Below are positions 16,011 through 25,867 of a stretch of DNA of 64,000 nucleotides, piece after piece. The notes beneath the pieces are model-generated. The model ran no database searches, was not told the origin of the DNA, and saw only the letters and a program-made list of their open reading frames with translations. Numbering within the stretch: the first letter of the stretch is position 1; every line of letters begins with the position of its first letter. Origin of the DNA: a virus; the IMG/VR virus record IMGVR_UViG_3300046656_000199, positions 1 to 64,000 of that record; one strand, written 5' to 3'. The translations under genes and the position numbers were made by a program.

Positions 16011-17849
16011 GTGGCCACGACAATTTCCGTGGATGTACAGTTCAACGCCAACAACCTCGCGGCAGCTGCTCAGGCAGCGCAGGCTGCGGTCGCACGGGCA
16101 GCGGCGCCGCCGACCATGCCGAGGCCGCTACCGCCCGGTCCGCCGTCGCTGCCCTTCGTTCCGCCGACCATGCCACGGGCGCCGTCGACCATGCTGGCGG
16201 GCATCGCGGGGATTCCGACAACGCTGATAGCGCCACGACCACCGATTCCGCCGGGTGGGACGGTGCCGGGGACGCAGCCGGGGCCGGGCGGCGGCGGTCC
16301 TGTGTCCGCACTCGACGAGTTTACCAAGCGCATCAACAATGCCTCGCTCTCGCTCCAGCAGTTCGCGGAGAAGATGCGGGGCGGGGCGGGTGGCACAGGG
16401 ACGGGCGGGACGCCACGATTCGGGGGGAAGGAACCGCCGGAAAAGGCTGACGCCTTCGGTGGCATCAAGGCGGCGCTGGCGGCGATCGGTCCGGTTTACG
16501 CAGTTATGCGCGGCCTTCAGTCTGGCGCAGAGTTTGGGGCCAACGCCCTGAACATCCAGCAGAACGCCAGTCTCTCCAACTTCCAGAAGGAACGGGCCAC
16601 GGCGGAAGCGCTACCCATCGTCGGCGGGCTGTCGCGCTCACTGCACAACCTCGAAGACGCCATCAACGGCACGACCGAGGCCATCCGCAAGAACCGCGAA
16701 CAGATGGAGCGCGACACGGCCTACGCGACTGCGGCCATGCAATCAGGTCGGGCGATTCAGGGACAGCGCTTCCAGCAGTTCGAGGCGCAGGCCCGCGACG
16801 AGGCCAACCGCGCCATTCCCTTCACGCGACCCCGCTACAAGGGTGACATTCTCGACGAGCGGGCCATTCGGCAATTCGAGCGTGAGGCGCCGCTGGCGCT
16901 GGCGGACACGCAGGCCAAACGCGGAGTTGAGACGCAGAAGAACCTGATCGGCAAGCTCGATAGCGAACTGGTGACGCGGCAGGAGGAACTTGGCATCCGG
17001 CAGCGCGACGCGGCACGCCTCGCCTCGCAACGCCGGGCCATCGACCGCGAAGGCAAGAAAACCAGCGAGCCGGGATTCTTCGATGCCGTCGCCGGGTTCC
17101 ATCAACACGCCCTCAATCCGATCAACAAGTTCATCGCCAATCGGATTGAGGGCGCCGCGACCGCTGGCGGCGTGCCCCTGCCGGGCGAGGATCGCCGCAA
17201 GGAAGCCGTCGCTGTCGTTCGCAAGGAGAATGAGGCGATCCTGGGCGTTGAACGCAACATCGCTGCGGTGCAGGCGATTCAGGAGCAGAAGAAGCAGGCG
17301 CTCGTCAATCTCGCCAGGGCCGAAGCGGAGCAGGCCAAGGCCGCACTCGAACACGACAAGGCACGCCTCGCTGGAATGCAGGAGATCGAGGGACGGTTCC
17401 GCGGTCAGGCAGCCGCGGCCGGCGGCATGAACGCGGCGGAAAAAGCGCTCGCCCTGCAAGCCTTGCGACAAGCCAAGGAAAAGGGCTTTGAATCGCTCCA
17501 GCCTGTTCAGCAGCAATGGGCGGACCGGGTGGCGCACGATTGGGTGGAACAGCAACGCATCCGCAAGGGCGAGGCCGATCCCTTCACTCGCGAAGTGCGG
17601 GAGTTGACCGGCGAGCGCAAGGAGGACATTGCCAAGGGACTGGCCGGAGTACGGCAGGAGCGGATGGAAGTTCAGGCTCGCGTTGACGTGCAACTGAACC
17701 TCAACCAGCAGGATCTCGACGCCAAGGTCGCCAAGGCCATCGACAGAATCGGCGATTTGATTATCGACGCCATCAAGAAGAACGAAGCGGTCCAGCGGCA
17801 GAAATTTGACCTGAGCATCTTCCTGCGGCATATTCTCGGCGGACAGTAG
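16011..17849 (+). CDS. Tail tape measure protein
   Basis: 612 residues, start GTG 16011 just after the chaperone stop. Residues 35-100 are unusually Pro/Gly-rich (PPTMPRPLPPGPPSLPF). The rest is a long Gln/Glu/Arg-rich helix with few aromatic residues and a hydrophobic patch (AALAAIGPVYAVMRGL) near 160, as tape measures have. At about 1.5 angstrom per residue it predicts a tail below 100 nm. Position after the chaperones is diagnostic. Confidence 0.8.
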   Translation: MATTISVDVQFNANNLAAAAQAAQAAVARAAAPPTMPRPLPPGPPSLPFVPPTMPRAPSTMLAGIAGIPTTLIAPRPPIPPGGTVPGTQPGPGGGGPVSALDEFTKRINNASLSLQQFAEKMRGGAGGTGTGGTPRFGGKEPPEKADAFGGIKAALAAIGPVYAVMRGLQSGAEFGANALNIQQNASLSNFQKERATAEALPIVGGLSRSLHNLEDAINGTTEAIRKNREQMERDTAYATAAMQSGRAIQGQRFQQFEAQARDEANRAIPFTRPRYKGDILDERAIRQFEREAPLALADTQAKRGVETQKNLIGKLDSELVTRQEELGIRQRDAARLASQRRAIDREGKKTSEPGFFDAVAGFHQHALNPINKFIANRIEGAATAGGVPLPGEDRRKEAVAVVRKENEAILGVERNIAAVQAIQEQKKQALVNLARAEAEQAKAALEHDKARLAGMQEIEGRFRGQAAAAGGMNAAEKALALQALRQAKEKGFESLQPVQQQWADRVAHDWVEQQRIRKGEADPFTREVRELTGERKEDIAKGLAGVRQERMEVQARVDVQLNLNQQDLDAKVAKAIDRIGDLIIDAIKKNEAVQRQKFDLSIFLRHILGGQ

Positions 17850-17851
17850 CG

Positions 17852-18268
17852 CTAGAGTTCGTGGTTCACGACCATGTACATCAGCAGGACGATGTTGACA
17901 ATCAGGCCGATAAAGGAGACGGTGAAGCCGAGTATGGCAATGCCTTTGCTGCGACAAAGCACCATGCCGACGACGCCGAGAACCAGCCCGGCGAGGCAAA
18001 AAAAGAACGGGAAGAAGATCACGCCGATGGCACCGAGGACTAGCGACAAAATCGAGCAGATCAACCCGCCTGGCGATTCGTCGCGCCGCCGATGCGACGG
18101 TACGAGGTCGTTGTTGGGAGACTGGTCGAAGTCGAAGGGATCTTGGCGCGGGGACGGAACCTCGATGGGATGCCCGCAACCCGGACACGATCCCTTCGAC
18201 CCTGCCCGGTTCGCGCTGGTGGTGAACGGCTGCCGACAGTTGGGACATGAAAAGCGAATGATGGACAC
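17852..18268 (-). CDS. Zinc-ribbon membrane protein on the opposite strand (moron candidate)
   Basis: 138 residues; GTG 18268 is chosen because TGGAG lies eight bases before it. N-terminus is a four-Cys zinc ribbon (CPNC at 8-11, CPGC at 28-31), then an acidic/basic linker, then two or three membrane segments (about 67-134: ICSILSLVLGAIGVIFF, AGLVLGVVGMVL, ILGFTVSFIGLIVNIVLLM), a DUF4190-like layout. It is the only gene against the direction of the late operon between 54 kb and 31.8 kb (via the ends), which suggests independent expression from the prophage. Confidence 0.7.
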   Translation of the reverse strand: MSIIRFSCPNCRQPFTTSANRAGSKGSCPGCGHPIEVPSPRQDPFDFDQSPNNDLVPSHRRRDESPGGLICSILSLVLGAIGVIFFPFFFCLAGLVLGVVGMVLCRSKGIAILGFTVSFIGLIVNIVLLMYMVVNHEL

Positions 18269-18394
18269 GGCGAATCTCCAGTGATGTGAAGCCGTCGCCG
18301 ATTCTCGCACGCCCCGGACCGCACCGCAAGCGCTAACCATTTTGCCTCCGTCCTCCCCGACCGCTTACCCTGAGCGGCTCGGAGGGCGCTACCG

Positions 18395-19123
18395 TTGCAG
18401 CTGGGCTTCGGCAATTTCCTGTGGGTCGCCAACGCGACCGAGGTAACGACGCACCGCGACCTCGTGTACAACCACGGCGGTCAGGTGATCGCGCAGCGCG
18501 TGGCGTGGAACTTCGGCGGTTACGTCTACGGAGATGGTCAGGCCGCCGTCTCGCTCCAGATGGAGTTAGTCGAAGCCGCCCTCATTCAGCCGTTCAAGGA
18601 TCTGGTTCTCTTCACGGACACCGGCTCGCCGTCCGCGACGCTGCTGCTCAACCGTGGCAGTACAACGGGCGTCCGCATCACCAGCGGGCCGAATTGGGAC
18701 CACACGAAGGGCGCGGCCTACGCCCTGGAGCAGCACTTCACGGCCACGGCGGAAGCCGAGTATCCACTGCCGCAGGCGCTACGGATGCTAATGGACTTTC
18801 AGGAGTCGATCAGTTTCAGCGGGGGTGGGCCGGTTCGCATTGCCCGGCGCGCCATCAACGGACCGCCGCAGATTCAGACCACCTTCCGGCAGACGGAATA
18901 TCTGGCCACGCAGAGCGGCGTGATGGTCGGCTACCTGTCGCAGCCCAACCCGCTGACCATTGCGCCGCCGAAGTTCCCGGCGTTCCTGGTCGAGACGCCG
19001 ACCATCACGCCGCACGCTCCGCGGCGGATGGGGTTGAAGTATCAGGACTACCGCGTCGAATACTCGTACAAGTTCGTCTCGACATCGCCGTTGATTGCGG
19101 TGCCGACGTTGTGGGTGAGGTGA
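18395..19123 (+). CDS. Putative distal tail protein
   Basis: 242 residues from TTG 18395. Beta-rich (RVAWNFGGYVYGDGQAAVSLQMELVEAA...), ending KYQDYRVEYSYKFVSTSPLIAVPTLWVR. It follows the tape measure, the place of distal tail (Dit-like) proteins, but sequence alone does not prove this. Confidence 0.55.
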   Translation: MQLGFGNFLWVANATEVTTHRDLVYNHGGQVIAQRVAWNFGGYVYGDGQAAVSLQMELVEAALIQPFKDLVLFTDTGSPSATLLLNRGSTTGVRITSGPNWDHTKGAAYALEQHFTATAEAEYPLPQALRMLMDFQESISFSGGGPVRIARRAINGPPQIQTTFRQTEYLATQSGVMVGYLSQPNPLTIAPPKFPAFLVETPTITPHAPRRMGLKYQDYRVEYSYKFVSTSPLIAVPTLWVR

Positions 19124-19126
19124 CGC

Positions 19127-20359
19127 ATGGCCAACAAGTTCTTTCGTGGCGACGCGGTGGAAGTCGCGCAGGTGATGACGACGCAGATCACGGGGTATGA
19201 CGCCGCGACCACCTATAAGGAAACCTTGAACGGCAAGGTCGTGTCCGTCCTCGGCGACACCAACGCCAACACCACGGCGGCGGACCTCAAAGCGGCGCTG
19301 GCCGCCTCGACAATCGCCGAGTTCGCCGAGATCACCTATTCCGTGTCGACGGACACCGTCACCCTGACGGCTACCGTGGCGGGCGTGCCGTTCACGGCAG
19401 TTTCCAGCGTCAGCGGCGGATCGGGAACGACCTCGGATACGGCGGTCACAACGTCGAGCGGCCCGAACGACTGGAACGTGGCGGCCAACTGGTCGGCGTC
19501 CGGCGTGCCCGGTAGCGATAGCGTCTACCTTTCCGACACCACCACGGACATTCTGTACGGACTCGATCAGAACGCCGTGACGCTCACCAGCCTCAATCTG
19601 CACAGCACGTTCACGGGCGATCTGGGCCTCCCCGACATCAACGTGACGAGCGGCTACTACGAGTACCGTCAGAAGGAATTGCTGGTCGGCATCACTACGC
19701 TCAACGTCGGCGAGGGCGGCGGGGGAGGTTCGGGACGCATCCGCATCAATGGACAGGCGATCCAGACCACGCTCAACGTCTACGCCACTGGCGCGTCCAA
19801 GGAGGCGGGCGTTCCCGCTCTGCGCTGGCGGGGCACGCACGCCTCCAACGTGGTGACGGTACGGTCCGGGGACGTGGGCATCGCCTGGGACAATACGTTC
19901 TCGGCAACGGTGGCAACGCTCAACCTCGGCTCGGAGAGCAACCCATCCTCCGACGCCGTGGTGTGGTGCGGTGCGGGTTGCACGCTCACGACCATCAATC
20001 AGAACGGTGGCGTTCTCACGGTCAACGGGGCCGTCGGCGGAACGTGGACGATCACGAAAGGCGACGCCTACGTTCGGCTCTCGGGCACGCTGACGGCTGT
20101 CAAGATGCAATTCGGGGCCGGCACACTGTTCCACGATTCGTCAGGAACCATCACGGCCCTGACCATCGGCAAGGATTGCGTCTTCGACGCCAGCCGATCC
20201 AAGGTCGCATTCACGATCACAAACTGCACCATGTATGGCGGGGCGAAGTTGCTCGATCCGAACAAGCGGATAACCTTCAGCAATCCCATCACGCTGACGG
20301 AATGCGGCTTTGAAGACGTCACCATTCAGCGCGGCAAGAACATCACGCCGACCATCTGA
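19127..20359 (+). CDS. Tail-associated beta-helix protein
   Basis: 410 residues from ATG 19127. The first 110 residues form a small alpha/beta domain with an Ala/Thr-rich helix (TAADLKAALAASTIAEFAEI) seen in planctomycete phage tail proteins. The remainder looks like a right-handed beta helix: NDWNVAANWSASGVPGSDSVYL, repeated TLNLGS/TLNV turns, Gly-Asn ladder. Probable tail tip or spike component. Confidence 0.6.
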   Translation: MANKFFRGDAVEVAQVMTTQITGYDAATTYKETLNGKVVSVLGDTNANTTAADLKAALAASTIAEFAEITYSVSTDTVTLTATVAGVPFTAVSSVSGGSGTTSDTAVTTSSGPNDWNVAANWSASGVPGSDSVYLSDTTTDILYGLDQNAVTLTSLNLHSTFTGDLGLPDINVTSGYYEYRQKELLVGITTLNVGEGGGGGSGRIRINGQAIQTTLNVYATGASKEAGVPALRWRGTHASNVVTVRSGDVGIAWDNTFSATVATLNLGSESNPSSDAVVWCGAGCTLTTINQNGGVLTVNGAVGGTWTITKGDAYVRLSGTLTAVKMQFGAGTLFHDSSGTITALTIGKDCVFDASRSKVAFTITNCTMYGGAKLLDPNKRITFSNPITLTECGFEDVTIQRGKNITPTI

Positions 20360-20370
20360 GGGCCGTCAGC

Positions 20371-23300
20371 ATGGCCGGAGAAATCTACGGGACGGTTAGC
20401 TGGCCGGGCGTCGTCTCCATCCAGGGGGCGACCACGACCATGTCGCACGGCATCACGCCGAGCGTCACCGTGCTGCGATGCAATCCGCAGACGCCGGACG
20501 TCGTCGTCGCTCAGTACGGCAACCTCGTCTACACCGACGAGCAGGGCACGGCGGTCGTGCTGTATGACTGCCGGCTACGCAATGCTCGTGCCCACAAGGA
20601 CGAGCAGGGCGAGTGGCTGCTGCTGGAGATTGAAGACCGTCGCTGGCGCTGGTCGCTGGGCTGGGTGGACGGCGTCTTCAATACGGTCGACCCGAGCGGC
20701 GGGTACTTCGGTCCGCTCAATCCCAACGCCGGGCCGCGACTAGCGCCGGCGAAGAAGTACCTACCGTGGAGTCTGCAACGCCCCGGCGACCTGTGCAAGA
20801 TCCTGCTCGATAGGATGCAGGAAGTCGGCTACACCATCATCATTCCCAACGACGAACTACCGCCCGTGTCGTGGGATCACGCGAATCCCGCCCAGATGCT
20901 TCAGCAGCTCGCCGAGGCGTTCGGCTGCCGCATCGTCCTGCGCCACGACTCCAACACGGTGGCCATCGTCCCCGTCGGCATCGGCGACACGCTGCCGGAC
21001 GGGAGCATCCAGAAGGATAGCCTCGTCCTACCCAAACTCGGACGGCCCGACTCGATCCTGTGCGTCGGCGACATCACGCGCTACCAACTCCGCATGCAGT
21101 TACAGGCCGTCGGCGAGGATTGGGACGGGATGCTGCGGCCGATCGACAATCTGTCCTATGCGCCGCCCGGTGGCAAGGTGCGCCAGCTCGTCGAGTTCGA
21201 CCCGGCGACGGTGAGCATCGGCAAGGTGTTCACGCTCATCCTCGACGGGATCGCTGTCTCGTTCACGGCCACGGCGGGCACGGTGGCCAACGTCACGGCG
21301 GGCCTGGCCGCGGCGGTTAACGCCAACGCTCAATTGGCTGCCCTCAAGATCACGGCTTTCGACGGTGCCAGCATTTTCACGGGTGTCAACGGCAACCCCA
21401 ATGGCGACCCGTTCACCTACATTGCCGCGGCGACGGCGCCGGCCCGGCTGACGCCCAACTTGAAGAAGGCGCCGAAGAAAGGATCGTGGGACAACGACAT
21501 CCCGCCCGTGTTCGCCAACGTGGTAGCGACCGATCGGCTGACCAGGCTGGAAGCGCTGCAACTCGCTCGAAAGAGCGTGTTCAAGTATTACCGCGTCGTG
21601 TTGCAGGATCCCACCGACGCCACCATTCCGCTGAACATTCCCGGCTTCGGACGGATTCTCCGCAAGGAACAACTGATCCTGCAATCGGAGCAGGTGTTGC
21701 AGATCGTGCCGACGAAGCAGGACGACAACGTCATTGACCAGTTCGACGGCTCGACGTTGACGCTCGACTTTTACAACGGGTACGCCAGGAATAGGCCCGC
21801 GAAGGTTTACGGTTCCTACTTCTGGCCGACGACCGGCGTGGTCCGCGTGGCGGGCCTGGAGATCACCAAACCAAACGAAGAAGTGCGCGTGCCGTTCAGC
21901 ATCGACGCAGCGCGGCATTTGGTCACATTTTCGGATCACGTCTTCAGTCTGGAAAATCCGGGCGGCACCATCTTGCAGCAGTTGGAAGCGGCGGCCACGG
22001 CATCGACGGGCATCATCAGCGCGTCGAGCCTCGTCCTTGAAACCGCCGTGCAGGTCCGCGACCCCATCAATCATCAGGTAGTGCGTGCCGAAGAGGTCTA
22101 CATCTTCCCCGGCGCGCAGGCGGGAACGGCGCCCTTGATAATCAAACACGACGACGTGCAGGTGAATTACATCACCATCTACGACCCCACGAAGATCGCC
22201 AAGCCGCTCGCCACCGTCAACGACCTGCCGGACGCCAAGAAGCGGGCACGGTTCTATCTGCTGCTGGAGGCGTCGAAGTACGATCAGACTCGCCTAGGCC
22301 GTGAGCGGATCTACAACGGCTTGGTTCCCGTCGTCATGGACGGGGCCATTCAGCAAGTGACGTGGACGCGCGATGAAAACGGCATCGAGACGCGGGCCAG
22401 CCTGAACAGCGAACACGACCTGTACGTCCCGCAGTTCCCGTTGCGTCTGCAACTGGAGTACCTCAAGGCATTGCAGAAGGCCGCCGTGGCCACGCAGACA
22501 AACCCCGAGGCGGCGGGCGAATCCATCGGCGACATCCTCGCTGCCGGTGGCGAGGTCAAAGGGTGGTTCGAGCGGGCACCCAAGGGCACGGCCGACCGTT
22601 CGCCGCTCTACGATGCCGTGCGCTGGATCGCCGTCCGCAACACGGGCACCGATCCGATTCCGGCCTACGGACTCGTGACCCTGACGGGACAGGACACGGA
22701 CGGCGTTGCCACGGCCACGGCGCCAACGCTGGACTCGCAGCCGCGACTGTTCGTCAACGGTCCGGTCGATATTCCGGGCGGCAGTCGGGGTCAGGTTCAC
22801 CGCTCCTTTCCCGCCGCGGTGCTGTACGACGTCAACGACGGCACGCCCGCCTTCGGCGCGGCGTGGGGTAGCAAGGCGGGCACGTTCACGCTGACGAAAG
22901 ACAACGGCGGCTTTCGCATCCTCGGTGCGCCGGATGCTGGCATCGTCAACGTCGAAGAGGACACGGAAGGCAGCGACACCGACGCCAGCCACACGAACAG
23001 CGGCGACGTCAACCTGTCGCATCAGTATCTCGGGGCCGGCAGCAAGGGTGTCGATGCTCTGGTGATCGGCGTTGATGACAATTCCTTCATCGACCCGCCG
23101 GGCAATCTCTGGATCAACTGCGAGGGTGTCGGAGGCATCGAGTTTGGCTCTGACTCCACGTTTGACGCCAGCGGTGCCATCCTCTACATCCCAACGACCA
23201 CTACTTCGATCGCGACCGGTGATGACATTATTGCGATTCGATCAGCCAATGACGGTACGGCATCATGGCGAACCGACACCGGCTACTCAATCTGGGTACT

Positions 23301-24186
23301 AAACGCTAACCCCGCTTCAGCCTTCGCGGTGGTTCGCACTCTGTCTCTGTTCGTGGGCGTCGAGAAGACGCTGGCCCAGGCCATCAGCGACGGCGACGTG
23401 GTCAAGGGTGGGATCGTCGTACCGGCGACCGCCGTACCGTGGCCACCTCCTCCACCCCCACCGCCTCCCCCTCCACCGCCTCCACCGCCTCCGCCCGTTC
23501 CGCCGTCGCCTCCCCCTCCGCCACCTCCACCGCCTCCGGCTTGCAGTGTGTCGCGGACGCCTCTTGGGTCGTTCAGTAACACGGGCAGCAGCACGCTCAG
23601 CGCGACGAGTCTGAGCGTCAGCACGGGCATCGTCATCGCCGTGGTAACGGTCACGCGCAACGACGGCGGCAGCATCACCATCACCGGCGTAACCTTCGAC
23701 GGCAATGCCATGACGGACGATGACAGTCGCTTGCTCGCCTCCAACTTCGACAGCGTCACGGGCTACGTCGCCATCTACTCGATGCCGGTAACGACGGCGT
23801 CGGGGAAGACCATGACGTTGACCGCCAGCACGGGGACGAACGCCACCCTTACGCTGGAAATCATCAATGTGACGGGGCTCGTCAACAACTTCCGCGACTC
23901 GGGCGGCAACGCCAGTATGACCAACAACTCGCCCGATGTGGTCATGAGTGGAGTGACGGCCGCCGACTGCGAATACGCTCAGGCCGGCTTCCTCCTGATC
24001 GGCGTCATGGGGGCGTGGACGTGGGCCTCACCGTTCACGTCTGGCGGACAGGACGTATCGCCGAGCATTCTGGTCAGCGCCACGGAAGGGTATGATGTAG
24101 CAGCGTCGGCGGGATCAACGCCGGATGCCACGCTGAGCACCGGACCGCTGGTGGCGTGGGCTGCGGTGATGAGCGTTTACGGGTGA
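20371..24186 (+). CDS. Large tail-tip/fibre protein with polyproline hinge
   Basis: 1271 residues from ATG 20371 behind GAGGGCCGTCAGC. N-terminal 400 residues contain a phage baseplate-hub-like region (LQRPGDLCKILLDRMQEVGYT, PAQMLQQLAEAFGCRIVLRHD) followed by an inserted beta domain (FTLILDGIAVSFTA). Residues about 1025-1058 are almost only proline, a rigid hinge. The last 210 residues form a Ser/Thr/Gly-rich beta domain (SISVSTGIVIAVVTVT-like), a probable receptor-binding tip. Length and position after the distal tail gene fit the host-recognition module. Confidence 0.7.
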   Translation: MAGEIYGTVSWPGVVSIQGATTTMSHGITPSVTVLRCNPQTPDVVVAQYGNLVYTDEQGTAVVLYDCRLRNARAHKDEQGEWLLLEIEDRRWRWSLGWVDGVFNTVDPSGGYFGPLNPNAGPRLAPAKKYLPWSLQRPGDLCKILLDRMQEVGYTIIIPNDELPPVSWDHANPAQMLQQLAEAFGCRIVLRHDSNTVAIVPVGIGDTLPDGSIQKDSLVLPKLGRPDSILCVGDITRYQLRMQLQAVGEDWDGMLRPIDNLSYAPPGGKVRQLVEFDPATVSIGKVFTLILDGIAVSFTATAGTVANVTAGLAAAVNANAQLAALKITAFDGASIFTGVNGNPNGDPFTYIAAATAPARLTPNLKKAPKKGSWDNDIPPVFANVVATDRLTRLEALQLARKSVFKYYRVVLQDPTDATIPLNIPGFGRILRKEQLILQSEQVLQIVPTKQDDNVIDQFDGSTLTLDFYNGYARNRPAKVYGSYFWPTTGVVRVAGLEITKPNEEVRVPFSIDAARHLVTFSDHVFSLENPGGTILQQLEAAATASTGIISASSLVLETAVQVRDPINHQVVRAEEVYIFPGAQAGTAPLIIKHDDVQVNYITIYDPTKIAKPLATVNDLPDAKKRARFYLLLEASKYDQTRLGRERIYNGLVPVVMDGAIQQVTWTRDENGIETRASLNSEHDLYVPQFPLRLQLEYLKALQKAAVATQTNPEAAGESIGDILAAGGEVKGWFERAPKGTADRSPLYDAVRWIAVRNTGTDPIPAYGLVTLTGQDTDGVATATAPTLDSQPRLFVNGPVDIPGGSRGQVHRSFPAAVLYDVNDGTPAFGAAWGSKAGTFTLTKDNGGFRILGAPDAGIVNVEEDTEGSDTDASHTNSGDVNLSHQYLGAGSKGVDALVIGVDDNSFIDPPGNLWINCEGVGGIEFGSDSTFDASGAILYIPTTTTSIATGDDIIAIRSANDGTASWRTDTGYSIWVLNANPASAFAVVRTLSLFVGVEKTLAQAISDGDVVKGGIVVPATAVPWPPPPPPPPPPPPPPPPPPVPPSPPPPPPPPPPACSVSRTPLGSFSNTGSSTLSATSLSVSTGIVIAVVTVTRNDGGSITITGVTFDGNAMTDDDSRLLASNFDSVTGYVAIYSMPVTTASGKTMTLTASTGTNATLTLEIINVTGLVNNFRDSGGNASMTNNSPDVVMSGVTAADCEYAQAGFLLIGVMGAWTWASPFTSGGQDVSPSILVSATEGYDVAASAGSTPDATLSTGPLVAWAAVMSVYG
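23442..23540 (+). repeat. Polyproline-coding C-rich tract
   Basis: About 100 bases of CCx codons encoding some 30 prolines with single Val and Ser breaks. It separates the hub/shaft part of the tail protein from its C-terminal domain. Confidence 0.85.
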
Positions 24187-24193
24187 GGTCGAC

Positions 24194-24712
24194 ATGCCGA
24201 CGCCGTTGATCGTGCCCGGATTCATGAAAGCAGATGTCTGCGCCGAATTGCGGACGGTCTACGCCGCCGGCCTCGCCTCGGGAAGTATCCGGCCACGCGG
24301 CATCACCACGACGGACATTGCCCTGACTGCGGTTCTGGCTGTGCCCACAGTGGTCGACGACGTGGCCGATCTTCTCCGCGCCCGCTTCGATTTGCCTGAA
24401 CTTCGTCCCGACTATGTCGCCTACACGCGCGTCCTGGCGGGAGGCAGTCACGTTCTGCACGCCGACGGGGTTAAGCTCGACGGCACACCCAACCACACGC
24501 CGCGGCGTGTGGCGTCGGCGATGCTCTACCTTTCCGATGGCGAGACGGATTTCACGGGCGGGCTGCTGCGCTTCCCGATGCTGGGCATGGAGATCGTGCC
24601 GCATCCGGGCTTGCTCGTCGGCTTCCTGACCACGCTGGAGCATCAGCACGAGGTCACGCTGGTGACGTCCGGCGTGCGGGACGCGATTGCGATGTGGTTC
24701 TTCCCGGCGTGA
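24194..24712 (+). CDS. 2-oxoglutarate/Fe(II) dioxygenase, prolyl 4-hydroxylase-like
   Basis: 172 residues from ATG 24194, seven bases after the stop of the polyproline tail gene. Shows the double-stranded beta-helix ligands in order: His89-x-Asp91 (VLHADG), distal His152 (HQHEV), and Arg162 (GVRDAIAMWFF) for 2-oxoglutarate. ASAMLYLSDGETDFTGGLLR is the typical strand before the distal site. The family hydroxylates proline or other residues in proteins. Adjacent to a gene encoding a long polyproline stretch, the tail protein is an obvious candidate substrate (inference). Confidence 0.75.
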   Translation: MPTPLIVPGFMKADVCAELRTVYAAGLASGSIRPRGITTTDIALTAVLAVPTVVDDVADLLRARFDLPELRPDYVAYTRVLAGGSHVLHADGVKLDGTPNHTPRRVASAMLYLSDGETDFTGGLLRFPMLGMEIVPHPGLLVGFLTTLEHQHEVTLVTSGVRDAIAMWFFPA

Positions 24713-24765
24713 GTTGATTTGTTCGCGCGCTCGATTTGTGCTAACTTCTCACTTCAGAAGCGGCA

Positions 24766-24804
24766 GGAGGCGGCTCACCAAGCGCAACCCGGTGAGTCGC
24801 CTCC
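24766..24804 (+). terminator. Strong hairpin ending the tail operon
   Basis: Arms 24766-24779 and 24791-24804 pair over 14 bp with one G-U, 11-base loop. A weak pyrimidine tract (CCTTCCTTACC) follows. Lies in the 125-base gap after the hydroxylase gene. Confidence 0.6.
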
Positions 24805-24837
24805 CCTTCCTTACCGCTGCAAATCCCATCCGACGCA

Positions 24838-25236
24838 ATGATTGTACGCTATTTGCCTCCCACGCAGAAGGGGTTCTGTGTGCTGATGCAGCGCAGGGTT
24901 GCGAGTCTCGTCATGCCGCGCAAGCGATCCGCCGCAGAGCGCAGCGCCGCCAACGCTGTCCGTCTGATCGAGGCTCTGGAGAAGCGCGACCACCAACTGA
25001 CGCTTGCCGAGTGGGGCGCGCTGCTGCTGCACTGGCAGCCCGAGGAGTACGCCGAGCCGGAGCGGGGCATCCCCGAGCCGGTAGCGGTCAAGTCTCACGA
25101 AGCCCTGATCCGCTTCTACATCTGGCGCGAGAGCAACGGCTACGATCTGTTCCACCCCGATGACCGCTGTCAACGTCGCCCCCGACAAATTGCGGAGTCT
25201 GAACATGCCGCTGATGATCGAGAGACTGAGCAGTGA
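24838..25236 (+). CDS. Hypothetical protein
   Basis: 132 residues from ATG 24838; ATG 24913 (MPRKRSAAERSAANAV) may be the true start because the upstream 25 residues are not clearly coding. The core is helical and charged (VRLIEALEKRDHQLTLAEWGALLLHW) with an EEYAEPERGIPEPV linker and RFYIWRESNGYDLF. First gene after the tail-operon hairpin. No family recognised. Confidence 0.5.
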   Translation: MIVRYLPPTQKGFCVLMQRRVASLVMPRKRSAAERSAANAVRLIEALEKRDHQLTLAEWGALLLHWQPEEYAEPERGIPEPVAVKSHEALIRFYIWRESNGYDLFHPDDRCQRRPRQIAESEHAADDRETEQ

Positions 25237-25867
25237 GGAGGGCCATGAACTGGCGCACCGCGAAGGGGCCATCGAAACGGCCCTGCGGTCCTATCGTGTG
25301 GCCGGTACGCACCTGCGGGCCATCCGCGACGCTCGCCTCTACCGGCAGGATCACGTCACGTTTGAGGCGTACTGCCAGGCCCGTTGGGGCATGGAGCGGG
25401 CGCACGGCTACCGACTGATCGAGGCGGCCCAGGCCGCGGACGACGTGTCTCCAGTTGGAGACGGCACACCGGCCCCGGCGAACGAGGCTCAGGCCCGACC
25501 GCTGACCCGGCTCGATACCGTCGAGGAGAGGCGCCGCGTCTGGTTCGGCGCCGTGGCCGTCGCGGAGGGATCGCCGACGGCGGAACTCGTCGAGCAGCTG
25601 ACGAACCGGGTTCTCGCCGGGCTGCCGATCGAGGAACGCCTGAAGATCGTCAACGACCACGAGGAGCAGGCTTTCGAGCGCACCAGGCCCATCGTGGCCG
25701 AGAGCAAACAGCAGCGCGGCGAGCGCGGTTACACCCGACTTCAGCAGGCCCGGAAGCAGTTCACGAAGGCGGGCTTTGGCGAGGACAGCGACATCATCGC
25801 GGCCCTCGATGCGGCCCTGGCTCTCATGCGTCGATTTGCTCCCAAGCCCAAACGCAAGGCATCGTAG
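25205..25867 (+). CDS. DNA-binding-like helical protein
   Basis: 220 residues from ATG 25205 (CGGAG eight bases upstream; ATG 25160 is in frame but lacks a site). Overlaps the previous gene by 32 bases. Contains the block LRAIRDARLYRQDHVTFEAYC-x-RWGMERAHGYRLIEAAQ, found in many phage and actinobacterial proteins related to plasmid/phage DNA-binding factors. The C-terminus is basic (FAPKPKRKAS). Specific role unknown. Confidence 0.55.
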   Translation: MPLMIERLSSEEGHELAHREGAIETALRSYRVAGTHLRAIRDARLYRQDHVTFEAYCQARWGMERAHGYRLIEAAQAADDVSPVGDGTPAPANEAQARPLTRLDTVEERRRVWFGAVAVAEGSPTAELVEQLTNRVLAGLPIEERLKIVNDHEEQAFERTRPIVAESKQQRGERGYTRLQQARKQFTKAGFGEDSDIIAALDAALALMRRFAPKPKRKAS

